Below are positions 6,470 through 8,549 of a stretch of 8,549 nucleotides of DNA, in pieces (positions within the stretch are counted from its first letter, which is position 1; each line of letters begins with the position of its first letter). The stretch covers positions 1 to 8,549 of the forward strand of contig JAJXVP010000109.1 of the NCBI GenBank assembly GCA_021782055.1, in the 5' to 3' direction. The notes under the pieces are model-generated. The model did not search any database. It saw only the letters and a program-made list of their open reading frames with translations, and had not been told where the DNA came from. The translations under genes were made by a program, and so were the position numbers. This DNA comes from a bacterium. GTDB lineage: Bacteria; Spirochaetota; Spirochaetia; JABEVK01.

Positions 6470-8319
6470 AGCCCCTCCTGAGGCGTTATTATAGCCTCGG
6501 CCGCCGGTAAAAAGATACGGACCAACGTTCCCTGGCCCTGCTGAGATTGCACAAAAATAAAGCCGTGATGCTGAGTCAGAATCGAGTAGCTGGTCGCTAA
6601 GCCCAAACCCTGTGCCTGTGGTTTTGTCGTGAAAAACGGGTCAAAGATCCGTGGTAAATGCTCGGGGGCAATTCCCACTCCCTGATCGTAAAACTCAAGC
6701 TCAACGTAGCGCCCTGGAGGGACTTTGTCGCCCTCGGAGGCATCGACCACCCTATTGTGGGCACGAAGTGTCAAAACACCGCCCTGGGGCATAGCTTGCC
6801 TGGCGTTAAGAACAACGTTCTCGATAACCTGAGAGATCCGCGCTGTATCGATAAGGCAGGCGGCCAGCCCCTCGTCAACATCGTAAGACACCTGGACATG
6901 CGAGCCGCTGAGAGCCAACTCAACTGTTTCACTCACCAGCGGAAACAGAGGCGACAGCCGAATCTCGGTATTTTGCCTTTTGGCAAAGGTCAGCAACTGC
7001 CCGGTGAGTTTACGGGCACGGTCAATGGCCTGCTTGGCTTTACTCAAGTATTTGGTGACGTTCTCGTCTGTACTTAACATACCGGCAATATCAATAAACC
7101 CAAAAACTCCTGCCATCAGGTTATTAAAATCGTGGGCTATACCGGCGGCCAAGGTACCTATGGATTCTAGGCGCTGAGAGTTGATCAAACGCTCTTCCCA
7201 CACCGTACACTCGGTAACATCGGTGGCTGTCAAAACGAAGGCTGGACCGGAATGCTCATCTTGCCGCACTAGGCCCGCGCTAAAAAACAACACCAAGGGT
7301 GCCTCGTTCCTGGTAAAGGTAAGAGTCCCCGACCACGGCCGCCCCTCGGCTAAAGTCTGCCACAACTGCTCGACCAAATGAGGTTCACGAGCATGAGTCA
7401 AGAAGCTCCACTCTTGTCCCTCGACAAGGTTACTGTCAAACAAGGCTAGGGCTGACGGGTTGGCATACACCAGTTGGTGTTGTGGGTTAAGGATAAGAAC
7501 CGCTTGCCCCGCTTGCTCGACAGCGGCGGCTAACCGACGGGCTTCGGCCTCGGCTTTTTTCCTTTCGGTAATATCTTCGTAGGCAATGAGCACGCCCTTT
7601 TGTAAAAAAGGTGCCGCATTAACAATGATCCAGGCCAGATCGTCTTGGCCGCGATAGACTCCCATTTCAACGTTTTGAACAGGCCGCTGTTCCCTTAACG
7701 CGATTATGCTAGGGTATTCGTCAGGAAGCATCAGCGAGCCGTCGGGGTGAATGATCTTCCAGTCCGTTCCTCCGATACTTCGTTGTCGGTGAGCTTCGGA
7801 CGTCACACCAAGAATTCGCTCCGCCGAGGGGTTAGAATAGATTATTTTACCGTCGATATCGGTGATCGTGATACCAACCGGCATCGTTTCGAACATTTGG
7901 TAGAAATTCGCTTCGCTCGTAGATAAGTGGTCGCTTAGCCAATACCTTTGCGACAGGTCGCGGATAATCATGCTGGTAAAAACTTGGCCCTCTAGCCCTT
8001 TAAAGAGTGAGGAGGAGACTTCACCTTCAAAACGACTGCCATCTTTGCGTAAAAACGTTAACTGCCCTACCACACGGCCACTTTTACGGCGGCGTTCTAA
8101 CAGTAGGGGCAAGCGAGGGTCAGACTGCTCAACCAACAAGCCCCGCCCCCCTTCACGAATTTCTTTTTCAGAATAGCCAAACATCCGGCACGCCGCCGGG
8201 TTGGCACTGATAATCCGACCATCGGGAATGGTAGTTAAAACGGCATCAACGGCCGAATTAATCAGCAAGGTGCCTTGGGGGAGTTCATTTACACTGCTCA
8301 ACGCCTCATCACCATTCAT
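6466..8319 (-). CDS. Soluble PAS-domain sensor histidine kinase (three PAS domains, no receiver domain)
   Basis: The product has 617 residues and no transmembrane helix, so it should sense a cytoplasmic signal. Three PAS domains are visible: about 18-125 (IPDGRIISANPAACRMFGYS), about 136-253 (ITDIDGKIIYSNPSAERILG, ending YEDITERKKAEAEA) and about 260-372 (ILNPQHQLVYANPSALALF, ending TATDVTE). A dimerisation/phosphoacceptor region follows with His396 in GIAHDFNN. The ATP-binding domain has an N box (Asn501 and Asn505), a G1 box DQGVGIAP from 545, an F box IFDPFFTT from 558, and a G2 box GLGLA at 571-575. All catalytic landmarks are intact. The AHDFNN-type kinase core often carries a C-terminal receiver; here the chain ends 12 residues after FLPA, so a separate response regulator is needed and none is in the window. 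ATG 8319 has only a weak GAG ribosome binding site. The gene is the first of the group with YdeI and possibly GH5. Confidence 0.94.
   Translation of the reverse strand: MNGDEALSSVNELPQGTLLINSAVDAVLTTIPDGRIISANPAACRMFGYSEKEIREGGRGLLVEQSDPRLPLLLERRRKSGRVVGQLTFLRKDGSRFEGEVSSSLFKGLEGQVFTSMIIRDLSQRYWLSDHLSTSEANFYQMFETMPVGITITDIDGKIIYSNPSAERILGVTSEAHRQRSIGGTDWKIIHPDGSLMLPDEYPSIIALREQRPVQNVEMGVYRGQDDLAWIIVNAAPFLQKGVLIAYEDITERKKAEAEARRLAAAVEQAGQAVLILNPQHQLVYANPSALALFDSNLVEGQEWSFLTHAREPHLVEQLWQTLAEGRPWSGTLTFTRNEAPLVLFFSAGLVRQDEHSGPAFVLTATDVTECTVWEERLINSQRLESIGTLAAGIAHDFNNLMAGVFGFIDIAGMLSTDENVTKYLSKAKQAIDRARKLTGQLLTFAKRQNTEIRLSPLFPLVSETVELALSGSHVQVSYDVDEGLAACLIDTARISQVIENVVLNARQAMPQGGVLTLRAHNRVVDASEGDKVPPGRYVELEFYDQGVGIAPEHLPRIFDPFFTTKPQAQGLGLATSYSILTQHHGFIFVQSQQGQGTLVRIFLPAAEAIITPQEGL
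6474..6479 (-). promoter_or_regulatory. Ribosome binding site of the YdeI gene inside the kinase coding end
   Basis: AGGAGG on the minus strand overlaps the final Gln-Glu-Gly codons of the histidine kinase and precedes the YdeI ATG by 4 nt. With the ATGA overlap this fixes the YdeI start at 6469 and indicates coupled translation. Confidence 0.75.
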
Positions 8320-8354
8320 ATCACTACTCTACATCAAAATTTTTTTGTACCGAA

Positions 8355-8383
8355 TTTAAAGTGCTGAATATAGCTTTCAGCAA
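8355..8383 (-). promoter_or_regulatory. Weak candidate promoter of the histidine kinase
   Basis: On the minus strand TTGCTG (8383-8378, 3 of 6) and TTTAAA (8360-8355, 4 of 6) are 17 bp apart, which would give a leader of about 29 nt. The match is weak and no better pair was seen in the 93-bp gap. The inverted repeat at 8362-8382 fills the spacer and most of the -35 box. Confidence 0.25.
8362..8382. promoter_or_regulatory. Perfect 7-bp inverted repeat in the kinase/membrane-protein divergent region
   Basis: TGCTGAA (8362-8368) and TTCAGCA (8376-8382) are perfect complements with a 7-nt spacer. There is no T-run, so a terminator is unlikely. The position between two divergent starts, over the only candidate promoter elements, suits a dimeric repressor or activator site. 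The spacer includes TATAGC (8369-8374), a weak -10 match for the plus-strand gene. The regulator is unknown; the response regulator of the adjacent kinase is one possibility. Confidence 0.4.
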
Positions 8384-8401
8384 GGGTTGTAACCTCTGTC
8401 T

Positions 8402-8407
8402 AGGAGG
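8402..8407 (+). promoter_or_regulatory. Ribosome binding site of the membrane-protein gene at the window end
   Basis: AGGAGG lies 5 nt before ATG at 8413. It is a full match to the anti-Shine-Dalgarno core and is the main support for calling this truncated gene. Confidence 0.75.
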
Positions 8408-8412
8408 CCGCC

Positions 8413-8549
8413 ATGACAGACATTCAAAACCCCTCACAGCTACAGCAGTGGGAAGCCCAAATTAACCAGCACCTACGGCAAAGTCTGGGCGTGACCATGG
8501 GGACTCTGGCACTGGTTTCGCTCACCCTTTGCTTTTGGCCCAGCTATTC
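8413..8549 (+). CDS. Membrane protein of unknown function, partial (N-terminal 45 codons only)
   Basis: ATG follows a strong ribosome binding site and the frame stays open to the window edge. The visible part is a polar, Gln-rich start (MTDIQNPSQLQQWEAQINQH) and then a hydrophobic stretch from about residue 25 (LGVTMGTLALVSLTLCFW), which is probably a first transmembrane helix with the N-terminus in the cytoplasm. No domain can be recognised from so little sequence. It diverges from the kinase gene across a 93-bp region and could share its regulation. A membrane-bound sensor, cyclase or transporter are all possible. Confidence 0.6.
   Translation, partial: MTDIQNPSQLQQWEAQINQHLRQSLGVTMGTLALVSLTLCFWPSY

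Noticed and set aside
5930..6481. 183-codon plus-strand open frame opposite the YdeI-family gene
   Set aside because: The minus-strand product has full YdeI/DUF1801 motifs and a strong ribosome binding site. The plus-strand product resembles nothing.
6658..7077. 139-codon plus-strand open frame opposite the kinase
   Set aside because: It is antisense to the intact histidine kinase ATPase and phosphoacceptor region and has no motif of its own.

Overview
The window looks like an ordinary chromosomal stretch from a diderm bacterium, most likely a spirochaete. The reasons are two lipoproteins with loose lipoboxes (FASC and VTAC), a lipoprotein gene joined to a beta-barrel outer-membrane gene, and general resemblance of that pair to uncharacterised proteins I associate with Treponema and Spirochaeta. 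The phylum assignment is an inference, because no rRNA or phylogenetic marker is present. No tRNA, rRNA, insertion sequence, CRISPR array or phage gene was found.

Layout. Bases 1-502 (minus) are the N-terminal part of an NRAMP-family divalent metal transporter with an altered metal-site motif. A 149-bp divergent intergenic region (503-651) follows. It holds three inverted repeats on the transporter side and an extended -10 promoter on the other. Bases 652-4454 (plus) are a tight two-gene unit: an 856-residue Ser/Thr-rich lipoprotein, then, 11 bp later, a 406-residue protein with a Sec signal and a barrel-like C-terminus. Neither has a known function. I infer that they form an outer-membrane pair.

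A convergent group on the minus strand occupies 4482-8319. In transcription order it holds a soluble three-PAS histidine kinase (8319-6466), a YdeI/DUF1801-family protein starting inside the kinase stop codon (6469-5891), and a glycoside hydrolase family 5 lipoprotein (5843-4482). The kinase and YdeI genes are almost certainly cotranscribed and translationally coupled. The GH5 gene lies 47 bp further on and has a promoter-like sequence that would put the transcript start on its ATG. A short divergent region (8320-8412) with a perfect 7-bp inverted repeat separates the kinase from the first 45 codons of a membrane protein (8413-8549, plus).

How the genes fit together: the lipoproteins and the barrel describe a cell-envelope surface. 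The GH5 enzyme would be tethered there to cut beta-glucans. The kinase is a cytoplasmic sensor whose response regulator is not in the window. The most interesting items are the lipoprotein/barrel pair, the kinase-YdeI coupling, the possible leaderless GH5 transcript, and the structured region ahead of the atypical NRAMP gene.
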